The notes: generated by a model not told the origin, from the letters alone. Shown: positions 1 through 9,639, numbered from the stretch's first letter. The stretch: 64,000 nt of DNA from Lepidostoma basale (GCA_022606425.2 JAHDVF020001353.1:558001-622000); one strand, 5' to 3'. Numbers and translations: made by a program.

Positions 1-610
1 TCTCCAAAGTGTTGCTCCTCCCGTGAGGTAGATTCCCAGCTGTCCTTCCGTCTTTTAGGAGGTCTTCCACGAGGACGAGTCCCATGAGGCTGATAATGCA
101 TTTGCAATATAGGGGAGTCTGGTGGTGTCCATTCTTTGAACATGACCATAACAGTCCCTTTTTCGCTGTCTGCCCCATCCTCAACCTCACATATCTCTCT
201 TATTCTGGTGTTCCTCACGCGATCTCTCAGTGTCTTGCCTGCTATCGTCCTCAGTGTCTTCATTTCGGAAGTCTTCAAAACTTGTTTGGTCCTTATTGTG
301 TCTGCCCTTGCTTCGACGCCATATTATTGGTCTTACGCATGCTTTATAGATTCTCATCTTACTCTTAATGGCCACGTCTTTGTTTTTCCATATTGTGAAT
401 TTCAGAGCCCCAGAGATTGGAGCTGCCTTTTTTACTTGGGCTTGTATTTCTTCCCGCAGATCAGCTCCACCAACCAGGTCTATGCCTAGATACTTGAAGG
501 TCCTGATCTGTTCTTTGGGTTGATTTTCTATAACCAGGTTACATATTTTGGGTATTTTGGAAAAGGTCATACATTTTGTTTTTTCGATAGAGATCGTCAT
601 GTTGTATTTT
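1..610 (-). mobile_element. LINE-C fragment, RT C-terminal region, frameshifted
   Basis: Read on the minus strand this encodes the thumb and C-terminal part of a non-LTR retrotransposon polyprotein. It contains FKYLGIDL and KACVRPI, then after a frameshift near position 310 TLRDRVRNTRIREIC and near the left edge RPRGRPPKR. These match the other LINE-C copies at 41728-42128, 54825-55080 and 60041-60430. The frame is broken and the catalytic RT core lies outside the copy, so it is a dead 5'-truncated fragment cut by the window edge. Clade not assigned; RTE-like architecture is an inference. Confidence 0.75.
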
Positions 611-1104
611 TTGCAGGCGCGATGTAGTAGTTTTTAATTAATATTTTTAATTTTAATAGTATTTTTGGAACTTAAGAATATAATAATATGCTTGCATTAT
701 TTTGTCTTTAAACAATTTTTAGGTTCGACAACAAATTTATCGTTATCAAGAGCGATTCTGTTAGGTGGAACTTTGGGCACCGAGTGGAACACAAATCGTG
801 TAGTACTCGGCGAACTGTTCCACTTGGAGTGGAAGGCATACACGGCCAGACGTGCTACATGCGTTTGAATCTACAGACACAATTTCTCTTCTGTTATATT
901 TTCATCTCAAAATTCTGGTGCATTTTAATTTTATGAGGACTCTTCTCATGGAATGGCGAAAATATCGTTTTTTTAAAAGCTAAAATTTCTTTATTATTAC
1001 ATATTTAGTGAGCTTTCACTTGTGTTTATCGTCTACCGGTTCCATAATTCAATGTTTTCTTTAATAATGGGTGAATGATATTATCCATTTTACGTGTCGT
1101 AGGT
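611..1104. other. Unassigned AT-rich stretch with a small unknown ORF
   Basis: A 67-codon plus-strand frame at 665-868 has no family I recognise. A pyrimidine-rich tract ending in TTTTTAG at 714-721 could be a splice acceptor, but nothing supports an exon. Positions 978-1060 resemble the outer part of the FB-2 repeats (TTTAGTGAGCTTTCACTTGT) without an intact ribozyme core. Confidence 0.3.
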
Positions 1105-1195
1105 GGCAACAGAAAGCCAAAGATAGAAAATATTTGAAGATTTTAGAAGAGGCCTATATCCAGCAGTGGAGTAAAAAAGAAGAAATAAGAATTTC
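1105..1195 (+). mobile_element. LINE 3' end, LINE-F-like
   Basis: Encodes RWQQKAKDRKYLKILEEAYIQ followed by QW and a stop region, the usual final residues of LINE-F type polyproteins (compare EETYIQQW at 7691-8090 and the end of 32085-32375). A short purine-rich tail follows. Only the last 30 codons remain. Confidence 0.6.
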
Positions 1196-1334
1196 ATAAC
1201 AGTTCAATGATTATCAAGTTTCTTTCAAAAATTCGAATGATATGGTGCTATTCTAAACCATAGGTGGATAATAACAACGAATTCTTGCATATTGGATTAA
1301 GACAAAATCAATTTTATTATAAAGTAGAGAAATG

Positions 1335-1580
1335 TTTCTTCATTTTCTTCTTCGATTGAGCTACAGCCCAAATCGAACCATGGCTTTCTTCACCTCTTCT
1401 ACCTCCAATTCCTCCTGTCGTCTAAAATTATTTTAGTTTGTAGGAGCTGTGCCTTATCTTTTCTCACCTCATTCTCCCACCTCAGCCTTTCAACTCTTCT
1501 GGTATCTCATAGATGACCAGTCATTATTTTATGAGGCACTCGCACATTTGACATTCTTTGTACGTATCCAGCCTATCTAA
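1335..1580 (-). repeat. Dispersed repeat, possible LINE 3' region
   Basis: TTCTTCGAT, CTACAGCCCA, ATCGA and CCTCC-rich text reappears in the same order at 30405-30560 (TACAGCCCATATCGAGCC). It behaves as an interspersed repeat. The minus strand reads like a LINE C-terminus rich in Arg and Glu, but I cannot name the family. Confidence 0.45.
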
Positions 1581-1599
1581 ATCTGAGCAGTCTTATGTC

Positions 1600-1770
1600 T
1601 TCTTCTTCTTCTGATTATAGATCTTGCGATCTGTTTATGCAGGATATCAACGTTCTTCCTGTGATGAAGACGAGTAGCCTTCTCTCCATCTCTTTGGTGG
1701 TCGTCCTGGTGTTCGACGGCCCTCTGGATCTTATGTGTGTTGAGATACTAGGGGCTTCATAAATCATTCG
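1600..1770 (-). mobile_element. LINE-C 3' fragment
   Basis: GATCTTGCGATCTG and CTCTTTGGTGGTCGTCC correspond to GATCTGACGATCTG and CTCTTAGGCGGTCTTCC in the LINE-C copy at 60041-60430. The minus strand encodes the GRPPKR-type basic C-terminus, here frameshifted. Confidence 0.55.
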
Positions 1771-2267
1771 TCACTTCTCCGTCATTCGCGGGAGCATAAA
1801 ATCAGCAAAAACTCTCCTCTCAAATCTGTCCAATGCTTCGGCAGATTTCTCAGTTGTTCAAATAGTGTAGTATAATGCCAGAAAATTAGTGTTTCCATAA
1901 ATAAATATCCTCGATTATAAAACAATACTCGTAACTCTCCACAGAACTATCCGGTCCGTGTCGAGTTACAGCCACTGTATTCCAATCGTGCTCGATTATG
2001 TTACACGATTCCGCTTGGATATTTGAATGGGCCCCGAATATAGTGATATCCTGCAAACCACTTTACACGCCAACCCTCCCAGACGCTATTTGTTTTTGCC
2101 ACCCCGCCCGCAACCCCCTGCTAACTTGATTATTCACGTTACAATGGCTATTCGGAATAACGCCAGATTTTTTGCCGCATTGCATTACTTGCCCTCTAGA
2201 ACAATAAAGAAATTGTTACAGATACGTTCGTCAGCTCTTAAGAATTTACATTATATTTTTCGAAGCT
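1771..2267. other. Unassigned
   Basis: No recognisable repeat or gene. An 80-codon frame at 2027-2269 (plus) has a proline-rich start but no recognisable domain and no splice context; I treat it as chance. Confidence 0.3.
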
Positions 2268-2335
2268 AATCAAAGCATACAATCAGCAAACTAATAAACT
2301 CCAGTCTGCACTCAATGCTGCAGCAAGACTGATTT
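2268..2335 (+). mobile_element. LINE-B (L2-like) fragment
   Basis: The text AAACTCCAGTCTGCACTC followed by AATGCTGCAGCAAGACTGATT encodes KLQSALNAAARLI, the conserved L2/CR1-type motif also present at 41092-41409 (KLQSAFNAAARLL). About 20 codons remain, joined to AT-rich DNA. Confidence 0.6.
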
Positions 2336-2664
2336 TATTTAATTTAATTTTTATTTTTTGAGGGAAACAAACAGCGATTTACAAACACAAAGAGTTAACA
2401 AAACAAGGCCAATTACATGCTACCACAAATATTGTACAACAACTGACAGTTGTATGTAAATATAATATATAAGAAGAATAAAGTAACGTTTCGTTTTCAC
2501 TCTTCTGATGTTAAAATAATACAAGTTTTTACGTTTATAAAAATAATTTTGACAGATGTAAAAATAAATTTTTCATTTGTTCCAATGACAATTTGAATAA
2601 ATTCTTCAATCAAATTTTCAAGTTTTTGCTGGTGTTGGATTGTTTTAAGTGCCAAATTAAAATG
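2336..2664. other. Unassigned AT-rich stretch
   Basis: Low-complexity T- and A-rich sequence. The start (TTTAATTTAATTTTTATTTT) could be the 3' UTR of a minus-strand LINE, but no coding part is attached. No gene seen. Confidence 0.3.
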
Positions 2665-3000
2665 AAAACAGTGGAATAAAAAAATAAATAAACACAAATG
2701 TCCGGATCGTCCAGCTGACGACAAGTGCACCATCTAAAAGAACATTGTGTTAAATTATTTTTATGCATTATTTTATTTTATATAATTTGTTTTAGATTTA
2801 TTATGTAGACGTTGAATGATCGAAGTGTGCGCGGGAGATGCCTATTGGTGGCGATGAGGTTCGCAACCCATCACACCGCGTCTCTCGCGTTGGCGAAAAG
2901 AGAAGGATAGAGTGCAGCATCGATTAAAGTGTTGCAGTCCATTCTTTCTGTCTACCTTTTCGGGGAAACGGCGTGATGGTTAGTAAGTTAGTTAGTTTAT
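2665..3000 (+). mobile_element. SINE-4 copy with LINE-A tail
   Basis: Shares CACAAATGTCCGGATCGTCC, GTGCACCATCTAAAA and the GC-rich body (GGAGATGCCTATTGGTGG) with copies at 35070-35505, 44570-44845 and 63545-64000. It ends in the LINE-A 3' tail GGCGTGATGGTTAGTAAGTT. A pol III B-box-like GGTTCGCAACC lies in the body. No protein is expected; it probably borrows LINE-A machinery through the shared 3' end. Confidence 0.7.
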
Positions 3001-3084
3001 AAAGTAACATAATAATTAAGTGAGTCAAAGAGAATCATAGTAATACTAATAATAATGAATAATTACGAATATTATTTAAACAGA

Positions 3085-3170
3085 ACAGGACAGAACAGTG
3101 TGGCGTTCCATTCTTTCTGCCTACCTCTCCGGGGAGACGGCGTGATGGTTAGTTAGTTAGTTAGTTTTAT
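3085..3170 (+). mobile_element. LINE-A 3' end
   Basis: Only the last codons (VWRSILSAYLSGETA-like) and the tail ACGGCGTGATGGTTAGTTAG remain. A very short 5' truncation. Confidence 0.8.
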
Positions 3171-3180
3171 TTAAATATGT

Positions 3181-3430
3181 AAAAAAAAAGTAGAGTAACA
3201 TAGCTTCATTCGCCCCGAAGTGTTGCTCAAACCGTTTTTTAATTACTTTCATTATTGTAAAATAATTTTCCCATATCCGGTACCATGCCGCGCTTTGAGC
3301 GTAGTTCGTCCGATAAGCAGGAAGCTGGAATATTTGGTTCGCAGTTTGTCTTGTGCGAAGTATAGGGATATTCAGTAATAATTTGCTATGAAGTTCGGAG
3401 TATTTTGAAGTTTATAATTTTCTGAAGCAA
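3181..3430 (-). mobile_element. CR1/Jockey-like LINE C-terminal fragment
   Basis: The minus strand is open for about 80 codons with SELHSKLLLNIPILRTRQTA and FQLPAYRTNYAQSAA. The final part, with P-RTR, an F-x-P-x-x-RTNY motif and a stop after LLYFFFTYLNK, is the usual C-terminus of CR1/Jockey-type polyproteins. A second, frameshifted copy is at 36936-37170. Confidence 0.6.
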
Positions 3431-3464
3431 CATCATATCGTTACTGATAAGGGGTGTGCCGAAG

Positions 3465-4055
3465 AGCTCTAATATAACACAACATCTTAAGGAACTCAAT
3501 TGATTGAAATGTCTTTAAGGCGTTGCATGGAATGGTACCAGCTTATAAATCTAAACTCTGCATCAACGTGAACCTGAATGCCAGACAGTCTACATTGCGA
3601 TCAGCAAAGTCTTCTGCGATCGGTAGATTGACTGTGCCAAAACGTTGTCCTCATACAAAATTTGGCAACCGAGCTTTCGCGGTAGCCGGCCCTTCAACCT
3701 AAAACAATCTTCCAGCAGACCTCAAGTACATTGAGAATCAGTCAGAGTTCAGAACGAGACTCAAAACGCACCTGTTCAAATTATCATTTCCTGATGTAAA
3801 TGTTGATCGACTGCGTCAGGTGCAGTCCTCATACTAACTAACCATCACGCGGTCTCCCCGAAAGGGTAGGCAGAAAGAATGGACTGTCACACTTTAACCG
3901 ATGCGGCATTCCATCCTTCTCTTTTCGTTCTCATACTAAATATGTTTATTTTTTAACTAGTTCATAAAACGGTCCATTTTCTACAGCGCCTTTGGGATGA
4001 TTATTTCATAAAAATGGCGCTCTTTAAATTAACATTTTTTTAAATTATATAATCA
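3465..4055 (+). mobile_element. LINE-B (L2-like) 3' part, interrupted
   Basis: Decayed reading of the L2-like C-terminus: KALHGMAP-type text, RQSTLRSAK-like repeats, FGNRAFAVAGPS and a 3' UTR with CTACAGCGCC and AAAATGGCGCTCT. Several stops. A 93-bp SINE-4 piece is inserted at 3838-3930 and the LINE resumes at 3931 after a 9-bp duplication. Confidence 0.75.
3838..3930 (-). mobile_element. SINE-4 3' fragment nested in LINE-B
   Basis: Begins with the reverse complement of the (GTTA)n tail and CCATCACGCGGTCTCCCC, and ends in the SINE-4 body. TCATACTAA stands directly on both sides (3829-3837 and 3931-3939), a 9-bp target duplication. The host LINE-B text reads through once one copy is removed. 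Confidence 0.85.
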
Positions 4056-4184
4056 AAGCTTATCATCAGCAATCATTACAGTAGTTGACTATGTGGATAA
4101 TGGAGGAGATTTTTTTTTCAAAGTTAATCACTCTGCATGTTAAAGATCACCTGATTACAAACTCCTCGGAACTTGGACTATTCT

Positions 4185-4245
4185 ATATACCTGAAGAATG
4201 GAGAGATGTGGCCAGGAATAAGAGCCAGTGGAGGACTGCTGTGAT
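4185..4245 (+). mobile_element. LINE-like C-terminal shred
   Basis: Encodes IPEEWRDVARNKSQWRTAV, resembling the DxWR-xLAxDRxxWR motif near the end of several LINE polyproteins. It is fused in frame to the mariner fragment that follows, creating an artificial 105-codon frame at 4085-4402. Confidence 0.4.
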
Positions 4246-4485
4246 AATCTTGTGTTCGGTTCGCCAAACTTATCGTGCACTACGTCCATTTTACGGTCGA
4301 TATAATCGTCCATCTGAGCAAATTATTCGGAAGATCATGGATCGTTTTCGCACCACGTACACCCTAGTAGATAAAACGCATCCACAAAGACGACAATTGT
4401 AGAAAATTGGATTTCACGATTGCGCTTCATTCGAGCTAGCCGTGGCGCTCATATGCCCGAAATCAATTTTTTTTACAATAATAGC
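4246..4485 (+). pseudogene. Mariner-like transposase, internal deletion derivative
   Basis: First part encodes SVRQTYRALRPFYGRYNRPS and IIRKIMDRF, the N-terminal DNA-binding helix-turn-helix known as DUF4817 in insect mariner-type transposases. After RRQL a frame change leads straight into VENWISRLRFIRASRGAHMP, the C-terminal end of the same transposase family. The whole DDE catalytic core is missing between them. This is an internally deleted, non-functional copy. Terminal inverted repeats were not found. Confidence 0.75.
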
Positions 4486-4489
4486 ATAA

Positions 4490-4975
4490 AAGTATCTATT
4501 ATATAAAACTAATATCATAGACATTAACATTATTTTAATGTGTTTTTTTTCTTCATTATGAATATGTATTGTATACCTCTTACAATAATCGTTATAAAAA
4601 ATAAAATGAAAGTTAACAAATAACCTCTCAATTATTATCTGTTACAGTATGCATTGTAAACTTAAGTGTATTTTGGAAGCTGTGTGATTTGATATTCTAA
4701 TCTCTCCGTGGTCTGCCGCCGAACGGTCACTAATTTTCCCCAAATCCGTGGAATTTCCCCACATTGTGGCCGATTACTATTGGGAATCGGTAATCCGTTG
4801 ATGGTGTTGTACCGTGCATATTTGCGCTTGGATGACCAACCTGGGGTTAAAAGCGTTATTTAGTGTATAAACATTTTAACCCCAAACCCGTGAAGTCCGA
4901 TTGGGCTGTATATAATATAACATTAATACAACAAAATAAAAACTCTTTATAAATTCTTGAATTTTAAACATCCCA
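4490..4975. other. Unassigned
   Basis: No repeat or gene recognised. Moderately GC-rich text at 4690-4910 (GTGGTCTGCCGCCGAACGG) looks single-copy within this window. Confidence 0.3.
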
Positions 4976-4979
4976 AAAA

Positions 4980-5415
4980 CAAATCATCACGCCATTTTGA
5001 AAAGGTAGGCAGAGAGAAAGGACTGCTCCACTACTTTATCATGACACACCTCTCTAAATTTCTCCATATTCATACAACGAATCATAAACGCACGTTAATT
5101 CTTCCGACTTATAATGGCCGAACTTTTGATTCATTTGATCATGCAACAATTCGATTAATTTAGTCATGCCATGCTTTCGTCAGCCTTAATCTTCCCCAGT
5201 GCAAAAATTTTGCAGCGATCCTTTCATTATTTTGTTCATAATACCGTCTTTCGCTCTACATTCCTTTCTAATACTCGTAACAGCATTTGAGATTCTGTCG
5301 TACTTCGTTCTACCACAAATACATTTTGGATACCTCATCTCTACCACATTTCTTCTGCTCTCATCTTTCGTCTGCCAGTTCCATGCTTCGCTTCCATACA
5401 TTAGGGTTGGGACCA
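4980..5415 (-). mobile_element. LINE-A copy, old and decayed
   Basis: The minus strand shows MYGSEAWNWQTKDESRRN, KECRAKDGIMNKIMKGSLQ and a degraded 3' end (CATTTTGAAAAGGTAGGCAG). It is more diverged than the other LINE-A copies and the (GTTA)n tail is lost. Confidence 0.75.
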
Positions 5416-5564
5416 GAAAAGGTTGGTTGGTTTTTAGAAGTTACTCAATTTGATCTGATTGCTTTTTGAATGATGATGTAAAACTCTTTATACGAATGTT
5501 ATTTTACACTAAAATTCTAAAGCACTATCTTTATTTAAAAAAAAAAAAAACGATCGATAGCTCT

Positions 5565-6357
5565 TTAACCCTTAACGTACCGTATTCAAAACAAAACGCT
5601 TGCTCCCATGTGGTAAGTTCAGTTTACCGCTAACTTTATCTAAATATCAAGCATATGACTAGATGAATCAAAATTTAATTTATGTCATCTTGTAGGGAAT
5701 TTCATTAGGAATAGATCGATATCTATAACATACATGGATTATTTGAAAAACATATCATTATTAATTTTTTTCTGGAACCATGCGATTTCTGATATGGAAT
5801 GCGTCATAGCATACGAGCAATTGAATATCAGGAATAAACTTGTCTGCTCGCCGCAGCCGGCGAGGCGAGACATTACGAGATTTTACGTATGATAAAGGCA
5901 CCTAGGCAAAATGTATAGTATGTTCAAGACAACGAGTACGTATTAATATTTGTCCCTTTTGGTAAAGTGTTAATATTTTCACAGTTCTGATATTATTAAG
6001 TTGCGTTCTGCGTTTCCATCAACAGTCGGTATTATTACGTACCTATTGAAAAAGCCAAAGATATAATTTATAATACGTTCAAAACAGCGAGTAAGTATTT
6101 GTCACTTTTGATAAAGTTGTAAATATTAGCAAAACAAATTCTACCTTAACACGAATGAAGGTGAGGGCAGTCTTAGAAAATATTTTTTTTTGGGATGAAG
6201 GAAGTAATTTTTTGCTTTTTTTTTATTACGAAATATTGAGAACACTTCAATGGAGGATTACAATTTTTTTATAATATTAGGGTCCATAGGTTTTAAGAAA
6301 ATCAACTTTAAATTGGCAGTGGAAACTCAATTGACCACATGGCAACGCGACGGTTAA
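5565..6357. mobile_element. Candidate piggyBac-like MITE with TTAA ends
   Basis: Bounded by TTAA at 5565-5568 and TTAA at 6354-6357, the target used by piggyBac-type elements. Near both ends is an imperfect inverted repeat: CCATGTGGTAAGTTCAGTTT on the left (from about 5607) against CATGTGGTCAATTGAGTTTC on the right read as reverse complement. The interior has two related blocks (5918-5981, 6070-6128) with GTTCAA-ACA-CGAGTA and TTGT-C-TTTTG-TAAAG. No coding capacity. Inferred, not proven. Confidence 0.45.
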
Positions 6358-6825
6358 CCATTGTCTTACGTCTTCGGCCCGACTTTAAACCCGCCACTGC
6401 CAAACCAGTTATTAATAAACGTATAATTAAAAGCGTAAAAAGCAGTGGCGTGCCTCGTGAACGTTTTATGTTCCGAGCATATAAAAAGTTAAGAATTCAT
6501 ATTTAATTTACGTATTATCGAACAAACAAAACGCTTTTCCGTTTTTTCGCCCCGTTGACAAATAGGTAGAATCAATTTTTTGTGTTTCAATTTATTCACG
6601 GCACGGTTGGAGAGATATCGAACGCTGTTTGGGAATCCAATGTCAACTGTGTTGTAAAAAATTCACGTAGAAAAATGGATGTTTCATTACTTTTATCACG
6701 TAAACGTAAAAATATCAATCGGATGTCAGGCCCTCTGCGTGGCCTGGAAGGTAAAGGGTGACATATTCCCCTACGACGTTTTGCGTATTGAATTGATTTT
6801 CTCATTCTATTTTTACCGCGCTCAT
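6358..6825. other. Unassigned
   Basis: Small frames of 67-69 codons on both strands overlap each other and match nothing I know. No repeat shared with the rest of the window seen. Confidence 0.3.
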
Positions 6826-6883
6826 CTCGTTTGTTCCAAAAACAGTTTTCCAGCGCATGATAATAATAATAATTATAATTAAC
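6826..6883 (+). repeat. Direct repeat, left copy
   Basis: TCGTTTGTTCCAAAAACAG then TTTTCCAGCGCATG and an ATA-rich run precedes the LINE-A tail at 6884. The same block recurs at 7513-7566, also directly before a LINE-A tail. Confidence 0.7.
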
Positions 6884-6918
6884 TAACTAACTAACCATCA
6901 CGCCGTCTCCCCGGAGGG

Positions 6919-6941
6919 GTAGGTTAGGTTAGGTTAGGTTT
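6919..6941 (+). repeat. Interstitial (TTAGG)4 array
   Basis: Four units of the insect-type telomere repeat (AGGTTAGGTTAGGTTAGGTT) at the boundary between a LINE-A tail and the 3' end of the CR1-like LINE that follows. Confidence 0.85.
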
Positions 6942-7235
6942 ATTTATTTCATTTCATTTAATTAATTTATTTATTTTAAACATATCTAAAGCAATACAGA
7001 TTTTTTTTTCCAATACACTAAAGATACAAGTTAGAGATACACAATAATAATAATACATAATAGATTAATAAAAAGAGCGAGAAACATAAGATGCATGACA
7101 AATTAATAAAATAAATATACCATACAATTATAATAAAGATAGTACTTCCCTCAAATGAGCTAAACTATAATAAAATATGTCAAACTCCGAGGTGATACGA
7201 TTAAGCAAGGATAATGCTCTACCTACCGGCATAAC
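6942..7235 (-). mobile_element. CR1/Jockey-like LINE 3' end
   Basis: The minus strand has the motif (M)PVGRALSLLNRITSEFD and ends shortly after, matching MPVGRAIILLNRISSDVD in the copy at 27428-29037. AT-rich 3' UTR. On its own strand its 3' terminus runs into (CCTAA)n. Confidence 0.65.
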
Positions 7236-7512
7236 CTGTTCTGTCCTGACATACTTCTCTCGATTCCTCTACATTCATATTATTGTCATGCACGCACGTC
7301 GATTTCTCCGACTCCTCGCGTGACCGACATTTAATATTTGATTAATTTGATCGTGCCACGTTTTTCTCGGTTGTCCTCTATTTCTAGCTCCGTTCACGTC
7401 GTTTACATATACCTTCTTCACCATTCTGTCTTCACTCAACTTTCCATGTGTCCAAACCATCTTAATGACCCTTTTCTTATTTTCTTCATAACAATTTCAT
7501 TCGCACCACATT

Positions 7513-7566
7513 CACTCGTTTGTTCGAAAAACAGTTTTCCAACGTATGCTAATAATAAGAACTGTA
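7513..7566 (+). repeat. Direct repeat, right copy
   Basis: TCGTTTGTTCGAAAAACAG then TTTTCCAACGTATG, matching 6826-6883 with a few differences. Together they bracket the LINE-A unit 6884-7512. Confidence 0.7.
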
Positions 7567-7690
7567 ACTAACTAACTAACCATCACGGCGTCACTCCGGA
7601 GGGGAAGGCAGAAATAATAGAACGCCACACTTTTCTGTCCTGACATACTTCTCTCGCTTCCTCTACATTCATACAAGCATTTCTTCTCTT
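7567..7690 (-). mobile_element. LINE-A 3' fragment
   Basis: Tail (reverse of (GTTA)n), CCATCACGGCGTCACTCCGG, then CTGTCCTGACATACTTCTCT. Joined directly to LINE-F at 7691. Confidence 0.8.
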
Positions 7691-8090
7691 ATTCTTCTTC
7701 CTAGCCTTCCCTCCACTGCTGGATGTAGGTCTCTTCCATCTGTCTCCATTTTTCTCTATCCTGTGCCGCTTCAATCCATTTTTTCCCGGCGATCACAACA
7801 ATATCGTCGGCCCATCTCTTCTGTGGCCGACCGACACCCCTTTTGTTTTCCCATGGCCAACACTTTAAGACTTTGGGAGTCCATCTTGAACTTGGCTGTC
7901 TGGCTACGTGTCCTGCCCATTGCATTTAAATTTTGCGGTCCGATCCATGATATCGGCGACTTATGTTCGGCGTCTGATTTCTGTATTTTTGATTCTATCA
8001 CTTAGACTTATGCCCAACATTTGCCGCTTCATGGATCGTTGCGCGCATTTCAATTTGTACACAGTATTTATGGTCAGGGACATTGTTGCC
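7691..8090 (-). mobile_element. LINE-F fragment, RT C-terminal region
   Basis: Minus strand encodes RSMKRQMLGISLSDRIKNTE, then in another frame MQWAGHVARQPSSRW, GRPQKRWADDIVV, and ends REKWRQMEETYIQQW. This is a typical end of an endonuclease/RT non-LTR polyprotein. At least one frameshift near 7920. Related copies are at 32085-32375, 41580-42385 and 46275-46550. Confidence 0.8.
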
Positions 8091-8545
8091 AAACCATTGT
8101 TTCCACACCATATACAAGCATTTATTAATAAGATAATACAATCCTCAATAATCCAGTATGGCGTCATCGTTTTCATTGGTTTTCCAGTAAAGTATTACCT
8201 TCCTTAACTTATCTACGAATATTTTCTACTAAAAAAACCGACCAATGTGGACGAGGGAATGTTTAAGTAAGCAAGACGTACCATAAAGTTATTTAACGAC
8301 TGTTTTTATGGTCTGAAGATGCGTAATTTCCCCTAGGTGCTTGAACAACTTTTTATGTAGCAATTTTAAATTAAATTTCTCCTGTAGTTACGTGAAAATG
8401 CAGCTATTTAATTAACATTTTGACTGGTGATATACCAAAAAACTGTTAGCCATTTAAGTAAATAATATAAATTGAGGTATTAAAGAAGGAGAGCTCCGTG
8501 CGTTAAAGAAAAATGATTTTTGTTGTTTAGTACTTAGGAGGGTGG
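8091..8545. other. Unassigned
   Basis: Overlapping short frames on both strands (to about 8207) with no recognisable domain, then AT-rich sequence. Nothing else seen. Confidence 0.3.
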
Positions 8546-8640
8546 GTGCTTTTATTACATTTTATGAAAATGACATGTTTCGCCTTTCTATAGCATTATC
8601 AAATCTCCTAGACATTTGTAATAACATACTTTGATGTAAA
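8546..8640 (-). repeat. FB-4 half-unit with hammerhead-like remnant
   Basis: Minus strand carries GATAATGCTATAGAAAGGCG then AAACATGTCATT, the FB-4 core (hairpin, GAAAC, ATGTC). Only one arm of the palindrome is present. Confidence 0.5.
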
Positions 8641-8649
8641 TTGTGATAA

Positions 8650-8815
8650 TTGAATGATTTTACTGAAATCTTTTGATTGAAGGTCATTTTAAATAACAAT
8701 TATTATAAATAAAACTTTTTTTTTGCCTACTTCCACTATAGACTTTATTTCGACATTGACCGATTTCGCTAGGCTCGTTGGCGTCCACAGATTGGTATCG
8801 TAATGGACATTAAAA
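8650..8815 (-). repeat. FB-2 half-unit
   Basis: AATGATTTTACTGAAATC and CATTTTAAATAACAATTATT followed by ACTTCCACTATAGACTTTAT and GACCGATTTCGCTAGGCTCG match the left half of the 251-bp FB-2 units at 24667 and 32921. The ribozyme-like core is mutated (GAAAT for GAAAC). Confidence 0.6.
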
Positions 8816-9280
8816 ATATATAATAAAGGATAGTAAATTATGGTACTGTAATTGTAATCCAAAATAAACTGTTTATATTAATTATTGGGAAAATCATATT
8901 TTTTATGTTTAATGACTTTTTATGAAAATTTTATTTTTGATCTTGCTAGAACATGATCAAATTTCTTATAAATAAAGAAAATAATAATGATCTTGCTGGA
9001 TAAAACACTCACCCCCATAAAATATATTAAAGCATCTAGAAATCTTACGTTTTCCATAATATTTATTACTGAAAATAGAATTTTTTTTTATAATCTTAAG
9101 ACGTTATTATGGTAATTCCAATTTAATGATTTTTAATTCAATAATACACAATTGTTTTTTTACTATTTAATATATCGTTCTCAACATGTCGAAGGTTTTA
9201 TAACTTCAAAACATGTCTAGAATAAAAAAAGATAACTACGTTTTAATTCACAAAATCTGAGTTAAATTAATTTTTAAAGG
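8816..9280. other. Unassigned, very AT-rich
   Basis: No gene or shared repeat recognised; poly-T runs at 9080-9090 and 9153-9160. Confidence 0.3.
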
Positions 9281-9460
9281 TGTTAATCAAATTTTAAAGG
9301 TTGGTCATGTCAGAAGCCGGAAGAATCGTCTTGCGTGAATGACTCGCTGTATGAATGTGTAGGAATCTAGAGAGGTATGTCAGGATAGAGTAGTGTGGCG
9401 GTCCTTCTCTCTGCTTACCCCTGTGGGGAAATGGCGTGATGGTTTGTTGTTGTTGTAAAA
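9281..9460 (+). mobile_element. LINE-A 3' end, (GTT)n tail type
   Basis: Reads AAGGTTGGTCATGTCAGAAG, CGTGTATGACTCGCTG-like text and ends GGCGTGATGGTTTGTTGTTG. It belongs to the subfamily with a (GTT)n tail rather than (GTTA)n. Confidence 0.85.
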
Positions 9461-9639
9461 GTAAGTGTTATGATTTATGAAAATTAAAAATAATAACTAT
9501 TTAATAAGCCTTAAATATTTCATCAACAAGATTTTTGTAAAAAAATATGTTGTATTGGATAGCTTAACTTAACTTCAAATTTCCATACTTTAAATTTGAA
9601 CCCCAATTGCATTTTTTTCTGCTGCTTGCTGTTATCGTT

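Larger units (their letters stand above)
6884..7522 (-). mobile_element. LINE-A copy interrupted by a CR1-like LINE
   Basis: Tail and GGCGTGATGG part at 6884-6921; the coding part resumes at about 7238 with CTGTCCTGACATACTTCTCT and reads MVWTHGKLSEDRMVKKVYVN and RGQPRKTWHDQINQILN on the minus strand. The middle (6942-7235) is another LINE. About 25 bp of LINE-A sequence are missing at the junction. Confidence 0.8.

Noticed and set aside
665..868. Exon starting after TTTTTAG at 721
   Set aside because: No matching donor site or known protein; the frame includes upstream AT-rich DNA.
2027..2269. 80-codon proline-rich frame as a host gene
   Set aside because: No domain, no splice context, unremarkable length for random frames in 64 kb.
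6919..6941. Chromosome end
   Set aside because: Only four TTAGG units, with repeats and LINEs continuing on both sides.
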